64,000 nucleotides of DNA, from contig NZ_CP067113.1 of the NCBI RefSeq assembly GCF_016615955.1, forward strand, positions 2,170,001 to 2,234,000. Direction: 5' to 3'. The position numbers were made by a program, and so were the translations under genes. This document shows, in pieces, positions 1 to 9,078 of the stretch (positions are counted from its first letter, which is position 1; each line of letters opens with the position of its first letter). The notes beneath the pieces are model-generated. The model made no database searches, was not told the origin of the DNA, and saw only the letters and a list, made by a program, of their open reading frames with translations. The stretch is from Luteimonas sp. MC1750. Lineage in GTDB: Bacteria; Pseudomonadota; Gammaproteobacteria; Xanthomonadales; Xanthomonadaceae.

Positions 1-142
1 TATAGGCGTACTGCAGGGCCTTGGTGACGGCCTGCTTGGCAACGCGGAACACCTTGCGGCGCGCGTTGTAGTAACCCTTGGCCTGCTTGAGGACCTTCTT
101 GTGACGGCGGCGCGCCTGAACGCCACGCTTGACTCGTGCCAT
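1..142 (-). CDS. rplT: 50S ribosomal protein L20 (partial, N-terminal part)
   Basis: The first 47 codons of ribosomal protein L20 are present; the rest lies beyond the left edge. L20 binds 23S rRNA early in 50S assembly and in enterobacteria represses rpmI-rplT translation. The visible part begins [16 protein letters not shown] and continues with the basic helix containing the [17 protein letters not shown] segment typical of L20. It starts 13 bases after the rpmI stop, with a GAGGA-type ribosome binding site, so the two are co-transcribed as in other Gammaproteobacteria. Identification is secure. Confidence 0.97.
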   Translation of the reverse strand, partial: MARVKRGVQARRRHKKVLKQAKGYYNARRKVFRVAKQAVTKALQYAY

Positions 143-155
143 GGTTCAGTCCTCC

Positions 156-353
156 TCAGAGATACGGCAGCATGCGGTCGAGACGACCGGAGTCGCACGC
201 CGGGATGTGGTTCGTCTGGCGGAGGTTGCGCTTACGCTTCGTCGCCTTCTTGGTCAGGATGTGGCTGCGGTTGGCATGGCCCGCCTTGTACTTGCCGGAA
301 GCGGTCTTCCGGAAGCGCTTGGCCGCGCCCCGATGCGTCTTGATCTTGGGCAT
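156..353 (-). CDS. rpmI: 50S ribosomal protein L35
   Basis: This 65-residue basic protein begins [20 protein letters not shown] and carries the [16 protein letters not shown] segment of bacterial L35. The reading frame is open further upstream, but the internal ATG at 353 gives the normal family length and N-terminus. It lies between infC and rplT in the conserved thrS-infC-rpmI-rplT order. The 239-base gap to infC is longer than the other spacings. In E. coli the equivalent gap holds the L20 repression site; here I see a GC-rich dyad near 502-526 but cannot show a regulatory fold. Confidence 0.97.
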   Translation of the reverse strand: MPKIKTHRGAAKRFRKTASGKYKAGHANRSHILTKKATKRKRNLRQTNHIPACDSGRLDRMLPYL

Positions 354-592
354 TGCTGTGTCCTTGTCGGTACGTCTTCTACTGGCCCGGGCGGTGGCCT
401 GCGCCACGCTTTCCGTCCTGCCCTTGCCGGTCTGATGGCCGCGGTTCCATGGGAATCGTGGCGGGTCCAACCGGCCCACACGCGCAAGGCGTGCGGACCG
501 AGCCGCGCATTATGCATGCGCGCGGCTTCTGTTTGCAAATCAGGAGGCCCTGCCTGCCGCTGCGGCCCTGGCGCACCGGGCGGCGCGCAGGG

Positions 593-1114
593 TCACTTCT
601 TCTTGGGCGCGATCATCATGACCATCTGGCGGCCTTCCAGGCGCGGGCGCGACTCGATCACGATGTCCTCGCCCAGGTCGGCCTCGATGCGCGCGGCCAT
701 GCCGCGGCCCAGCTCCTGGTGGCTCATCTCGCGGCCACGGAAACGGATGTTGACCTTGATCTTGTCCCCTTCCTCGAGGAACTCGCGCATCTTCCGCAGC
801 TTGATCTGGTAGTCGCCCTCGTCCGTCACCGGACGGAACTTCACTTCCTTGATCTCGACCTGCTTGGACTTCTTCTTGGCTTCGTTCGCGCGCTTCTGCG
901 CCTCGAACCGGAACTTGCCGAAGTCCATGATCTTGCAGACCGGCGGATCGGCGTTGGGCTGGATCTCGACGAGGTCCAGTCCTTCTTCCTCGGCCATGGC
1001 GACGGCTTCGTCGCGCGTGAGCACGCCGATCATCTCGCCGTCCGAGCCGATCACGCGTACGCGGGGTACGCGGATTTCGAGGTTCCTGCGGTTCTGCTTG
1101 TCCGGGGTACTGAT
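593..1114 (-). CDS. infC: Translation initiation factor IF-3, AUC start codon
   Basis: IF-3 binds the 30S subunit, prevents premature 50S joining and proofreads the start codon. The 173-residue product begins [10 protein letters not shown] after the initiator and has the N-domain [16 protein letters not shown], then a C-domain ending in [11 protein letters not shown]. No ATG, GTG or TTG gives the family N-terminus. An ATC codon at 1114-1112 follows a GGAG ribosome binding site by 8 bases and fits exactly. Rare AUU/AUC starts are a known feature of infC and allow autoregulation, because IF-3 rejects such codons when abundant. An ATG at 1189 would add 25 atypical residues and is less likely. 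Confidence 0.95.
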   Translation of the reverse strand: MSTPDKQNRRNLEIRVPRVRVIGSDGEMIGVLTRDEAVAMAEEEGLDLVEIQPNADPPVCKIMDFGKFRFEAQKRANEAKKKSKQVEIKEVKFRPVTDEGDYQIKLRKMREFLEEGDKIKVNIRFRGREMSHQELGRGMAARIEADLGEDIVIESRPRLEGRQMVMMIAPKKK

Positions 1115-1204
1115 ATTGCAATCTCCGTGGGTGGCACTTCTGGCTGGGTCCGCTTCCGGGACCCAAGGCGCCTGCCGCATGGCAGGCACCGGGCTACATG
1201 ATAC

Positions 1205-3109
1205 TCAGGGACCCCGCTCCGCGTGCAGGCGGGCCGTGAAATCGGCCAGCGGCATCGAACCCAGGTCCTCCCCTGCCCGCGTGCGGACGGCGACCGCGCC
1301 CTGTTCCTTCTCGCGGTCCCCCACCACGAGCAGGTACGGCACGCGCGCAAGCGTGTGCTCGCGGATCTTATAGCCGATCTTCTCGTTCCGCAAATCCGAT
1401 TCGACCCGGAGCCCTTGATCCGCAAGGGTTTTCCGCACCTCGGCGGCCCAGTCGGCTTGGGCGTCGGTGATGTTCATCACCACCGCCTGGACCGGGGCCA
1501 ACCAGGCCGGGAAGGCGCCGGCGTGGTTTTCGATCAAGATCCCGATGAAGCGCTCCATCGAGCCCACGATGGCGCGATGCAGCATGACCGGCGTGCGCTT
1601 CTGGCTCTGTTCGTCGACGTATTCAGCGCCCAAGCGGCCGGGCATCATGAAATCGACCTGCATCGTGCCCAGCTGCCAGGTGCGGCCGATGGCGTCCTTC
1701 AGGTGGTACTCGATCTTGGGGCCGTAGAAGGCGCCCTCGCCGGGCAGCTCCTGCCACTCGACGCCGGCGGCGGACAGCGCATTGCGCAGCGCCGCTTCGG
1801 CCTTGTCCCAGGTGGCGTCGTCGCCAAGTCGCGATTCCGGGCGCAGGGCCAGCTTCACCTGCACCTCGGTGAAGCCGAAATCCTGGTAGACCTTCATCGC
1901 CTGGGCGTGGAAGTCGGTGACCTCGGACTCGATCTGCGCCTCGGTGCAGAACACGTGGCCGTCGTCCTGGGTGAAGCCGCGTACGCGCAGGATGCCGTGC
2001 AGCGCACCCGAGGGCTCGTTGCGGTGGCAGCTGCCGAATTCGCCGTAGCGGATGGGCAGGTCGCGGTAGCTGTGCAGGCCCTGGTTGAACACCTGCACGT
2101 GGCCCGGGCAGTTCATGGGCTTCACCGCGTAGGTCCGCTTCTCGGACTCGGTGAAGAACATGTTCTCCTTGTAGTTGTCCCAGTGGCCGGACTTCTGCCA
2201 CAGGCTGACGTCGAGGATCTGCGGGCAGCGCACCTCGCCGTAGCCGCTCGCGCGGTAGACGCCGCGCATGTACTGCTCGACCACCTGCCACAGCGCCCAG
2301 CCCTTGGGGTGCCAGAACACCAGGCCCGGCGCCTCTTCCTGCAGGTGGAACAGCTCCTGGGCCTTGCCGATGCGGCGGTGGTCGCGCTTCTCGGCCTCCT
2401 CGATGCGCAGGACGTAGGCCTTGAGCTGCTTGGCGTCGGCCCAGGCGGTGCCGTAGATGCGCTGCAGCTGCTCGTTCTTCGCGTCACCGCGCCAGTAGGC
2501 ACCGGAGGTGCGCAGCAGCTTGAAGGCCTTGAGGAAGCGCGTGTTCGGCACGTGCGGGCCGCGGCACATGTCCACGTATTCCTGGTGGTGGTACAGGCCC
2601 ATGGCCGTGACCTCGGGACCCATGTCCTCGATCAGGCGCAGCTTGTAGTCCTCGCCGCGGGCCTGGAACGTGGCGACCACCTCGTCGCGCGGGGTCATGC
2701 GCTTGATGACGTCGTACTCGGTGTCGATCAGCTCACGCATGCGCTGCTCGATCGCCGCCATGTCCTCGGGCGTGAACGGCTGCGCGCGCCAGATGTCGTA
2801 GTAGAAGCCGTCTTCGATCACCGGGCCGATCACCATCTTGGCGTCCGGGTACAGCTGCTTGACGGCATGCCCGACCAGGTGGGCGCAGGAGTGGCGGATG
2901 ATCTCCACGCCCTCGGCGTCCTTCGGGGTCAGGATCTGCAGGCTGGCGTCGCGGTCGATGAGGTCGGAGGCGTCGACCTGGCGGCCATCAACCTTGCCGG
3001 CCACGGTGGCCTTGGCCAGGCCGGGGCCGATCGACTCGGCGACCTGCAGGACGGTGACGGGGGCTTCGAACTCGCGGCGGCTGCCGTCGGGGAGCGTGAT
3101 GGTGATCAT
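1205..3109 (-). CDS. thrS: Threonine--tRNA ligase
   Basis: A cytoplasmic class II aminoacyl-tRNA synthetase charging tRNA-Thr. The 634-residue product begins [20 protein letters not shown], the TGS domain. It continues with the editing domain containing the [10 protein letters not shown] metal/catalytic motif, the class II core with [12 protein letters not shown] and REP-type motif 2, and a C-terminal anticodon-binding domain. Length matches the family (about 640). The frame is open to 3283, but the internal ATG at 3109 gives the proper TGS start. It is upstream of infC with a 90-base gap. A putative leader peptide and hairpin lie just upstream. Confidence 0.97.
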   Translation of the reverse strand: MITITLPDGSRREFEAPVTVLQVAESIGPGLAKATVAGKVDGRQVDASDLIDRDASLQILTPKDAEGVEIIRHSCAHLVGHAVKQLYPDAKMVIGPVIEDGFYYDIWRAQPFTPEDMAAIEQRMRELIDTEYDVIKRMTPRDEVVATFQARGEDYKLRLIEDMGPEVTAMGLYHHQEYVDMCRGPHVPNTRFLKAFKLLRTSGAYWRGDAKNEQLQRIYGTAWADAKQLKAYVLRIEEAEKRDHRRIGKAQELFHLQEEAPGLVFWHPKGWALWQVVEQYMRGVYRASGYGEVRCPQILDVSLWQKSGHWDNYKENMFFTESEKRTYAVKPMNCPGHVQVFNQGLHSYRDLPIRYGEFGSCHRNEPSGALHGILRVRGFTQDDGHVFCTEAQIESEVTDFHAQAMKVYQDFGFTEVQVKLALRPESRLGDDATWDKAEAALRNALSAAGVEWQELPGEGAFYGPKIEYHLKDAIGRTWQLGTMQVDFMMPGRLGAEYVDEQSQKRTPVMLHRAIVGSMERFIGILIENHAGAFPAWLAPVQAVVMNITDAQADWAAEVRKTLADQGLRVESDLRNEKIGYKIREHTLARVPYLLVVGDREKEQGAVAVRTRAGEDLGSMPLADFTARLHAERGP

Positions 3110-3179
3110 GGGGTCTGTGGGTCTACTCGTGCGGGGCGGCGCGCGCGGGGAGGAGGTCGCGCGGATCGCGGGCATGGAA

Positions 3180-3200
3180 AAGGCGCCACGCGGGCGCCTT
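3180..3200 (-). terminator. GGCGCC hairpin with T-run in the thrS leader (candidate attenuator)
   Basis: On the minus strand an eight-base inverted repeat (AAGGCGCC / GGCGCCTT, loop CGCGT) is followed by TTTT and looks like an intrinsic terminator. It lies about 70 bases before the thrS start and 22 bases after the stop codon of a Thr-rich mini-ORF. A CGCGG segment just upstream could pair with the CCGCG in this hairpin as an antiterminator. The hairpin is visible; the attenuation role is inferred. Confidence 0.5.
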
Positions 3201-3221
3201 CCGGATCGGCCGCGGGCGGGG

Positions 3222-3248
3222 TCAGCAGTGGGCGGTGGTAGTGTCCAT
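3222..3248 (-). CDS. Candidate thrS leader peptide MDTTTAHC
   Basis: An eight-codon ORF, ATG GAC ACT ACC ACC GCC CAC TGC TGA, reads MDTTTAHC. Three consecutive Thr codons in front of a terminator-like hairpin and the threonyl-tRNA synthetase gene is the layout expected of ribosome-mediated attenuation. The ribosome binding site is weak (a GAG about 8 bases upstream). The ORF is very short and could be chance in GC-rich DNA; conservation in relatives would decide. Confidence 0.4.
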   Translation of the reverse strand: MDTTTAHC

Positions 3249-3304
3249 GTCGCACGCTCGGCCGGCGCGTTGGCGCGGGCCACCTCTCTCCCGGATGCCG
3301 CCCG

Positions 3305-3333
3305 ATTCTAGCCCAAACCCGGCGGGCCGACAG
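3305..3333 (-). promoter_or_regulatory. Putative thrS promoter
   Basis: On the minus strand a near-consensus -10 box TAGAAT (3310-3305) is preceded by CTGTCG, a weak -35 box, at 17-base spacing. It lies between the end of virB6 and the thrS leader ORF, so transcripts starting near 3298 would carry the leader peptide and hairpin. The -10 is good and the -35 matches consensus at 3 of 6 positions. Confidence 0.4.
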
Positions 3334-3350
3334 GGCCGGGCGGCCCGGTT

Positions 3351-4352
3351 TCAGCCCGCGCGCCCTGCGACCCCGGGTGGCAGGCCCGAGCCCGGCGGCG
3401 GCGCCTGGCTTCCGGTCGCCACGCCCACGGCGTTGTAGGGCGAGAACTGGCCCAGCACCCCGTTGAAGAACATCGCCGCCATCGGCGGGGCACTGACGAT
3501 GAGCATCGTGAGGATGAGACCGAGCCCGCCCTGCTGCAGCGCCATCGACGACAGACTCTCCTGTGGTGCACCGGTCAGCCAGTCCGCGACCCAGAACGCG
3601 ACCCCCACCGCGATCAGCATGTCCATGGCCAGCGTGACCATGACCGTCAGGAGCGCCAGCGAGAACAAGGTTCCGAGTCCGTAGTACAGCCACTTACTGA
3701 AAAGCTGGCGGGTGGCGCGGAACAGCAGGCACAGGATGAAGATCGGCCCCAGCCCGACCACGAGTGCGATCGCGACCTTGTTCAGCAGCAGCATGGACGC
3801 GGCGATGATCGCCGGGCCACCCAGCCCGACCCCGGCAAGCCACATCGCGCGCGACTTCCGCTGCTCGGTGATGAGGTCGCCGCCGTGGTCGATCGCATCG
3901 ATCACCTGCAGGGCCACCTGCATGATCGCCAGTGCCCGGTCGATGTCATCGTATGCGCCACCGTCCTCGTCGCCGGTCACCACCTGCGTCACCACATCGC
4001 CCAGCCCGTCGGTCAGGATGCGGTAGGTCGATCCCCCGCCGGCAGCCGCGCCGGTGGCGATACCGATCACCAGCACCGCCTTCAGCGCATCGCCCACCAG
4101 CGCCATCATCGGCTCGCGCGAGAGACCGGTGGCGATGCGATAGCCCTGCACCAGGATCCACAGCGTCAGCAGCGTCAGCGCCGCGGACCCGGCGACGGTC
4201 ACCACCCGCCCAAGCAGGTTGCCGGCGAACTCGCCGATCTCGTCGTCGAGGAAGCCGTTGATCTCCTGAAAAAACACCATATTGGGCAGGCCCTGGACCT
4301 GGGCCCAGTCCATGCCCGTGGCGGCGAGCCCCACCAGGCTGTCGATGGACAC
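3351..4352 (-). CDS. virB6: Type IV secretion inner-membrane protein VirB6/TrbL
   Basis: A 333-residue polytopic inner-membrane protein with several hydrophobic stretches, for example VVTVAGSAALTLLTLWILVQ (about 50-70), the KVAIALVVGLGPIFILCLLF segment near 195, and further helices to about 300. The LGPIFI segment followed by a short basic loop is typical of the VirB6/TrbL core. VirB6 forms part of the inner-membrane channel. It is the last gene of the virB operon, 7 bases after virB5. The C-terminus is a Pro/Gly-rich tail. The next gene downstream is the unrelated thrS, with its own putative promoter. Confidence 0.85.
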   Translation of the reverse strand: MSIDSLVGLAATGMDWAQVQGLPNMVFFQEINGFLDDEIGEFAGNLLGRVVTVAGSAALTLLTLWILVQGYRIATGLSREPMMALVGDALKAVLVIGIATGAAAGGGSTYRILTDGLGDVVTQVVTGDEDGGAYDDIDRALAIMQVALQVIDAIDHGGDLITEQRKSRAMWLAGVGLGGPAIIAASMLLLNKVAIALVVGLGPIFILCLLFRATRQLFSKWLYYGLGTLFSLALLTVMVTLAMDMLIAVGVAFWVADWLTGAPQESLSSMALQQGGLGLILTMLIVSAPPMAAMFFNGVLGQFSPYNAVGVATGSQAPPPGSGLPPGVAGRAG

Positions 4353-4359
4353 CGGCGCC

Positions 4360-5100
4360 CTACCGTTCGCGCTCGCGCGCGCCGCGCAGGGCCAGCTTCA
4401 GCAGCGCGCCCTGCACCAGCGGATCGGTGGCGGAGCCGCTCCCGAGCGCCTCGTTCGCAAGCCGGACGTGGTTGTCCCGCAGCCCTCGAAGCGCGGAATC
4501 GTAGGCGCTGGTCAGCCGCTCGCCGCTCTGGACGTCGTTCTGCAGCTGGCCCTGGATCGAGAGGATGCGATTGGTATTGGATGCCAGCTTGCCCTCCTCT
4601 TCCTCGCGGATGCCGTTGCGCTCCTCGTAGGCCGCCCTCAGCTCCTGGTCGCGTGCGTTGACGTCGTCCAGCATCGCGACCAGGGCATTGAAGCGCCGGT
4701 TCTCGGTGCGCACGATCGACACGCAGTACGCATGCAGTTCCGCCCCCTTGGGAGCTTTCGGAGCCGTGGTCCCGCAGCGCTCGGCCACGCCTTCGTCCGC
4801 GGCCATCTCCCTGAAGTTCTCGCGATGACCCTTCTCTCCGTCGTAGCCCTGGCCGGTCACCAGCGACTGCTCGAACTGCTTGTCCAGCGACCGGAGCTGC
4901 TCGCCCTGCTGCTTGTAGTCCTCGATCATCTGCTGGTACTGCGCAACCCATCCCAGCGCCGTCTTGACCGTGTGGGGAAGATCCACGACGGCCCACTGCG
5001 CGGACGCAGGCGCCGCCGCGACACAGCCCAGTGCCGCCAGCACCACTCCAGCCATCCACCTGCGGGGCTTCCGTGCCCCTGCGACGTCCCTGTCACGCAT
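4360..5100 (-). CDS. virB5: Type IV secretion protein VirB5/TrbJ-like
   Basis: A 246-residue exported protein with an N-terminal signal peptide (hydrophobic WMAGVVLAALGCVAAAPASA, cleavage before QWAVVD). The rest is mostly helical and charged, with heptad-like stretches (YQQMIEDYKQQGEQLRSLDK and the region 150-230). This matches periplasmic or pilus-tip VirB5/TrbJ proteins in architecture and position, between virB4 and virB6, though sequence conservation in this family is low. Two Cys residues (near 125 and 142) could form a disulfide. A start at the second Met (residue 16) would give a shorter signal peptide. Confidence 0.72.
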   Translation of the reverse strand: MRDRDVAGARKPRRWMAGVVLAALGCVAAAPASAQWAVVDLPHTVKTALGWVAQYQQMIEDYKQQGEQLRSLDKQFEQSLVTGQGYDGEKGHRENFREMAADEGVAERCGTTAPKAPKGAELHAYCVSIVRTENRRFNALVAMLDDVNARDQELRAAYEERNGIREEEEGKLASNTNRILSIQGQLQNDVQSGERLTSAYDSALRGLRDNHVRLANEALGSGSATDPLVQGALLKLALRGARERER

Positions 5101-5145
5101 GTCCCACTCCCTGGGTTGAATTGAACGGGGTTTTTTTCAACGACC

Positions 5146-7584
5146 TCATGGTGCCAGGACGGGCGACCGCCGCCCTTTCCTCTGCGACTGGAACGCCTCC
5201 AGCCAGTCCTCGGGGCCCAGCGCGTCCTGCGCGACCCCGAGCTGCGCTGCGCGCGACGCCATCACCGCGTGCATCACGCCGATGTTGTCGGTGGAGGCCG
5301 AGACCACGGCCAGGACGTCGTCCAGCCCGTCCAGGTCGAGCCGACACACGGCCGAGGCGTGCCCCTGCTTGACGAGGAAACACCGTGAGCGCTCGTCCAG
5401 GGCGACGACCACGCGGTACTCCGCGTCAGTCAACTTCAGCCCCTCGACATAGTCCTTGCGGCTGGCGTTCGGATTGGGCAACAGCACCAGGGTCGCCGTC
5501 TGCTCGACGATGGCGGCGGCGATGTCGCTCGCCAGCGCGTCCTCGGGGCTCTGCGTCGCGAAGATGCCAAGCCCGTTCTGCTTGCGGATGGTCTTCTGCT
5601 TGTTGCGCGCGAACTCCTTGAGCGCGCCGCCACCATCGAGGATCTTCCAGAACTCGTCCATCACATAGATCAGGCGCCGGCCATCGATGATGCCCTCCAG
5701 CCTGTGCAGCAGGTAGCGCACGACCGGAACCCTCACCTCGGCGTTGTCGAGAATGTCGGTGTAGTCGAAGCCGATGATGTTCGCACCCGACAGGTCGACC
5801 GTATCCCGCGGGTTGTCGAACACCCATCCCAGGCTGTGTCCGGAGGTCCATCGGCGCAGCCGCGCGTAGAGGCCGTCGTCACCCATGTTGGGAAGGCTCT
5901 TCTGCAGGTTCGCGATGCTGCGCAGGTGTGCAGGCGTGTCCAGCATGCCGTCGACGGCGCGGAAGATGTCCTCCTCCTCGCGTGCGGTGTAGGCCGGCTT
6001 GCCGGCGAGCAGCTTCACCAGGTCGGCAAGGAATTGCACGTTCGCCTCGCTCCGCTCGCACTGCAGCGGATTGAAGCCGGTGGGCTGACCGTTCTCGAGA
6101 GCGAGGTAGTTCCCGCCACAGGCCCGGACAAAGATCTCCGCGCCACGGTCCTTGTCGAAGAAGAACACCGTCGGCGCAGGGTCGAGCTTCTGCGACTGTG
6201 CCAGCAGGAAGTTGACCAGGGCGGTCTTTCCGGTGCCGGACTTGCCAATGACGAGGGTGTTCCCGAGGGCCTTCTCGCCGAGCGAATCCTCGGCGGGGTG
6301 CGTGGCGTGGAAGTTGAAGTGGTAGGGCTGGCCGTTGCTCGCCTGCAGGGTGGTGATGCACTCGCCCCAGGGGTTCCCCGACGCCTTGCCGCTGGCGAAG
6401 TTGTGCAGCGGCGACAGGCCGAGGAAGTTGAGCGAACTCACGTTGGCCAGCCGGGTCCGGTAGCGCCAGTTCGCGGGCAACTGCGCGTAGAACGCCGATG
6501 CCACCGCCAGGTCCTCCTTCGCCGACACGAAGCCGGCATTGGACAGCTCGGCGCGGGCCTCGGCGATGTTGCGCGAGAGGTCCTCCTGGTTCTGTGCGTG
6601 CACCGCGAGGCTGAAGTGGTACTCGCCCAGCACGAAATTGCCGGAGGCAAGCTGGTCCATCGCCTGGTCAAGTTCGACGATCTGGCTGACGGCGCGGTCG
6701 CCCGAGGAGACCATCATGCCCTTGGTCCGGTCGAGCACGCGCAGCGCGTCCTGGCGCCCCATGGGACTGAACGACTGCGTCAGCACGTACTCGAAGTCCA
6801 GGTATTTCAGCCCGTTCAGGATCCCGGGCCAGGTCGCCTCGCTGTATTCCTTGATGGTGAGGAGGGCGCCGTACGCGTACTGCCCTTCCGGCAGGGCCAC
6901 GACGAAGTCCCCCGTCCGGGCCGAGAACGTGTGCCGGCTGACGGCGAGGTAGTTGGCGACCGGCGCCGCGAGGACCGGCACCGGCTCGTCCAGGCGGTTG
7001 ATGATGTAGCCGAAGAGCTCGAGCACCTCGGAGAAGACGACGCCGTTCTCGCGCTCGTACATGCCCAGCCGCCGTGGCGCATAGTCCTTGAGCACGGCTT
7101 CCACGTTGCCCGCGAGCTCATGCAGGCGGTCCGTCGCCTGCCGTTGGGCCGCGGCGAGCCGGCCGATGTCGGACGACCGTTCCACCAGCCGCCGCCCGGC
7201 CACGACCGGCCGGTAGACCATGGTCAGGTAGAGGTCGTTCTGCAGCGCCTCCCGCGCAGCGAGCTTGTGGAAGTAGGCGTCCGAGAGCGCCTGGTTGAAG
7301 GCGCCCTTGAAACGTCCTCCCCCGTCGATGCGCCGCCGCCGCCGGATGTCGTGGGTCCAGAAGGCGACGTTGGCAAAGTCGGGCGCGCGCAGCGTCTGCA
7401 GCATGCGATTGAACGTGGCGTGGCGATGCTCCAGATCCCATTCCTCCCGCCCGACGAACGGAAGCCCCTCCAGGCGCCAGCAGACGAGGTAGTCACCCCC
7501 CGTGGTCTTCACCACGTCGCTGGCGACGTGGCTCGACAGCGGGACGAACTCGCCAATCGCGGCGTCGGCTGCGCGCGCGTTCAC
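5146..7584 (-). CDS. virB4: Type IV secretion ATPase VirB4
   Basis: An 812-residue VirB4/TrbE/CagE ATPase powering pilus assembly and substrate transfer at the inner membrane. The N-terminal half is the CagE/TrbE/VirB family region. The C-terminal AAA+ domain has Walker A IGKSGTGKTALVN near residue 445, Walker B LIYVMDEFW near 640 and the downstream ATQSPEDAL motif. Length is typical. The start overlaps the end of virB3 by 4 bases (ATGA), showing translational coupling. No frameshift or missing motif is seen. Confidence 0.95.
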   Translation of the reverse strand: MNARAADAAIGEFVPLSSHVASDVVKTTGGDYLVCWRLEGLPFVGREEWDLEHRHATFNRMLQTLRAPDFANVAFWTHDIRRRRRIDGGGRFKGAFNQALSDAYFHKLAAREALQNDLYLTMVYRPVVAGRRLVERSSDIGRLAAAQRQATDRLHELAGNVEAVLKDYAPRRLGMYERENGVVFSEVLELFGYIINRLDEPVPVLAAPVANYLAVSRHTFSARTGDFVVALPEGQYAYGALLTIKEYSEATWPGILNGLKYLDFEYVLTQSFSPMGRQDALRVLDRTKGMMVSSGDRAVSQIVELDQAMDQLASGNFVLGEYHFSLAVHAQNQEDLSRNIAEARAELSNAGFVSAKEDLAVASAFYAQLPANWRYRTRLANVSSLNFLGLSPLHNFASGKASGNPWGECITTLQASNGQPYHFNFHATHPAEDSLGEKALGNTLVIGKSGTGKTALVNFLLAQSQKLDPAPTVFFFDKDRGAEIFVRACGGNYLALENGQPTGFNPLQCERSEANVQFLADLVKLLAGKPAYTAREEEDIFRAVDGMLDTPAHLRSIANLQKSLPNMGDDGLYARLRRWTSGHSLGWVFDNPRDTVDLSGANIIGFDYTDILDNAEVRVPVVRYLLHRLEGIIDGRRLIYVMDEFWKILDGGGALKEFARNKQKTIRKQNGLGIFATQSPEDALASDIAAAIVEQTATLVLLPNPNASRKDYVEGLKLTDAEYRVVVALDERSRCFLVKQGHASAVCRLDLDGLDDVLAVVSASTDNIGVMHAVMASRAAQLGVAQDALGPEDWLEAFQSQRKGRRSPVLAP

Positions 7585-7886
7585 CGCCGGCCTCCGGCCC
7601 CGCGTCCGGCGAGCGGCGCGAACGACCAGTCACCGCGGCGCACATGGCGGTTTCGCACCTTGGCCAGGAGCTGCCAGCGCAGGCCGATCAGCCTGAAGAT
7701 CATCTCGTCGCGCCGGGCCATCTGGCGCATGCCCAGGACCACGAGCGGCATCAGCACCAGCAGGAGCAGGTTCACGTAGACGGCCAGCAACAGGCACGCG
7801 CCTGCCCCGACGAAGAACGGGACGTAGGGCACGCCCAGGAACATCGCCGGCCGGGTGCAGCCGCGGAAGAGCACGTCCCTACGCAT
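7581..7886 (-). CDS. virB3: Type IV secretion inner-membrane protein VirB3
   Basis: A 101-residue membrane protein starting MRRDVLFRGCTRPAMFLGVPY, a segment characteristic of VirB3 (RG.TRPA...GVP). One long hydrophobic region follows (FFVGAGACLLLAVYVNLLLL to VLG, about residues 24-53). VirB3 associates with VirB4 at the inner membrane. The frame extends upstream to 7907, but the ATG at 7886 gives the family N-terminus. The gene overlaps virB2 by 8 bases and virB4 by 4, consistent with a tight operon. Confidence 0.88.
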   Translation of the reverse strand: MRRDVLFRGCTRPAMFLGVPYVPFFVGAGACLLLAVYVNLLLLVLMPLVVLGMRQMARRDEMIFRLIGLRWQLLAKVRNRHVRRGDWSFAPLAGRGAGGRR

Positions 7887-8274
7887 GGAACACCGGCAGC
7901 ACCGCATCGATCATCGCCGTGCACTCGCCCGCTTCGGGTCCCAGCAGCATCCGGGCGATCTGGGCCGCGGCACCGATCAGCAGCCCGCCCACGAGGATGG
8001 GTGCGACGTCTGAAATCCGCTTGTGCGCAAAGGCGATCTGGTACCCGGCGAAGATGATCGCGATGGTGACCACGGCGATCGATGCCATGTTCAGCAGGCC
8101 GTTGACGTTGTCGAAGAAGCCGCAGACCTTTGCGTCGGCGCCTCCAAAGGCCTGCGCGAATGCCCAGCCCGGCGCCATGCCGAGGGCCGCCAGCATGCCT
8201 GCGGACGGTCGGGGGTGGGGGCGGCTGCGCTGCAGGCTGCTGACGAAGCCGGTGCGTTGGATCCAGGTGTTCAT
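7879..8274 (-). CDS. virB2: Type IV secretion major pilin VirB2
   Basis: A 131-residue prepilin. A long leader ends near AFA|QAFGG (about residue 40), after which the mature part has two hydrophobic helices (MASIAVVTIAIIFAGYQIAF and APILVGGLLIGAAAQIARML) separated by the basic AHKRISD loop, the standard VirB2 topology. The two Cys residues in the mature protein (KVCGFF and GECTAM) could be bridged. VirB2 subunits polymerise into the pilus. It sits between virB1 and virB3. Confidence 0.88.
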   Translation of the reverse strand: MNTWIQRTGFVSSLQRSRPHPRPSAGMLAALGMAPGWAFAQAFGGADAKVCGFFDNVNGLLNMASIAVVTIAIIFAGYQIAFAHKRISDVAPILVGGLLIGAAAQIARMLLGPEAGECTAMIDAVLPVFHA

Positions 8275-8328
8275 GAGGCGTCCTTGCGTTGGTGGTGACT
8301 GGGACCGAGCGTCCTGCTGCGGCTTGAA

Positions 8329-9078
8329 TCAGAAGACAAAGGCGGAATCGGCAAGCTGGGCGCCGGCCGCTGGCGCCGGCACAGCGGCGGCAGGCGGCGA
8401 CGCTGGCGGGTGTCCCCCGGTGACGTGCGGCACGAATGGGCCGTCGGGTGAACGTTCGTCCGACCCGGGCTGGGAGTGCTTCGCGGGCACCGGCGGCGTG
8501 TCCATCTCCAAGGCCGGCCCCGTTGGCGGACCGTCGGCCCGGCCGCGTCGCTCGCGAAGACTCGCCAGCCCCGGGCCCGGAGCCGTCGCTCCACGATTTC
8601 CAAGGACCGGGATGGCCGCGGCGTCCAGTCCGTTCACCCGCCCGGCAGCCTGGATCGAGCTCTGGATCTTCTGCACGTATCCGTCGCGGAAGCCGCGGAC
8701 GAAGTTGCCGGAGTAGTAGCAGCTGAAGGCCTTGCCCCAGTGGCCCCCGGCACGGACGTGGCAGTCCGCAAGTATCCGTGACCCGGCCGCCAGGTTTTCG
8801 CAGGCGGAGAACGCCCTCTCGTAGCTGTCGAGTCCCTGGGGCGCCAGGTTGTGGCGGTTCACCTGCGCCAGGCCGAGCGAAAAGTTGTAGCCCTCGCGCT
8901 CCAGACGTGCCGCCGTCGCCACGGCTTCCTCGAGACTGCGCGGCTGCCGCTCCAGCCGGGCACCCACGACGCCGATGGCGTAGGGATTGAACGACGACTC
9001 CACGCGGACGACGTGCTCCATGACGTCCATGGGGACCGCAAGTTCCTGGCAGGCCAGCATTTCGAGGCCGGGGATCAT
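8329..9078 (-). CDS. virB1: Type IV secretion lytic transglycosylase VirB1
   Basis: A 249-residue protein with an SLT-type lysozyme-like domain in its first 160 residues: catalytic Glu in HVVRVESSFNPYAIGVVG (about residue 28), then SLGLAQVNRHN and the CYYSGNF segment near 120. It locally cleaves peptidoglycan so the secretion apparatus can cross the wall. The C-terminal 90 residues are low-complexity Pro/Ala-rich. No clear signal peptide is present at this start. The gene follows virB11 with a 4-base overlap, and the domain is complete. Confidence 0.9.
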   Translation of the reverse strand: MIPGLEMLACQELAVPMDVMEHVVRVESSFNPYAIGVVGARLERQPRSLEEAVATAARLEREGYNFSLGLAQVNRHNLAPQGLDSYERAFSACENLAAGSRILADCHVRAGGHWGKAFSCYYSGNFVRGFRDGYVQKIQSSIQAAGRVNGLDAAAIPVLGNRGATAPGPGLASLRERRGRADGPPTGPALEMDTPPVPAKHSQPGSDERSPDGPFVPHVTGGHPPASPPAAAVPAPAAGAQLADSAFVF

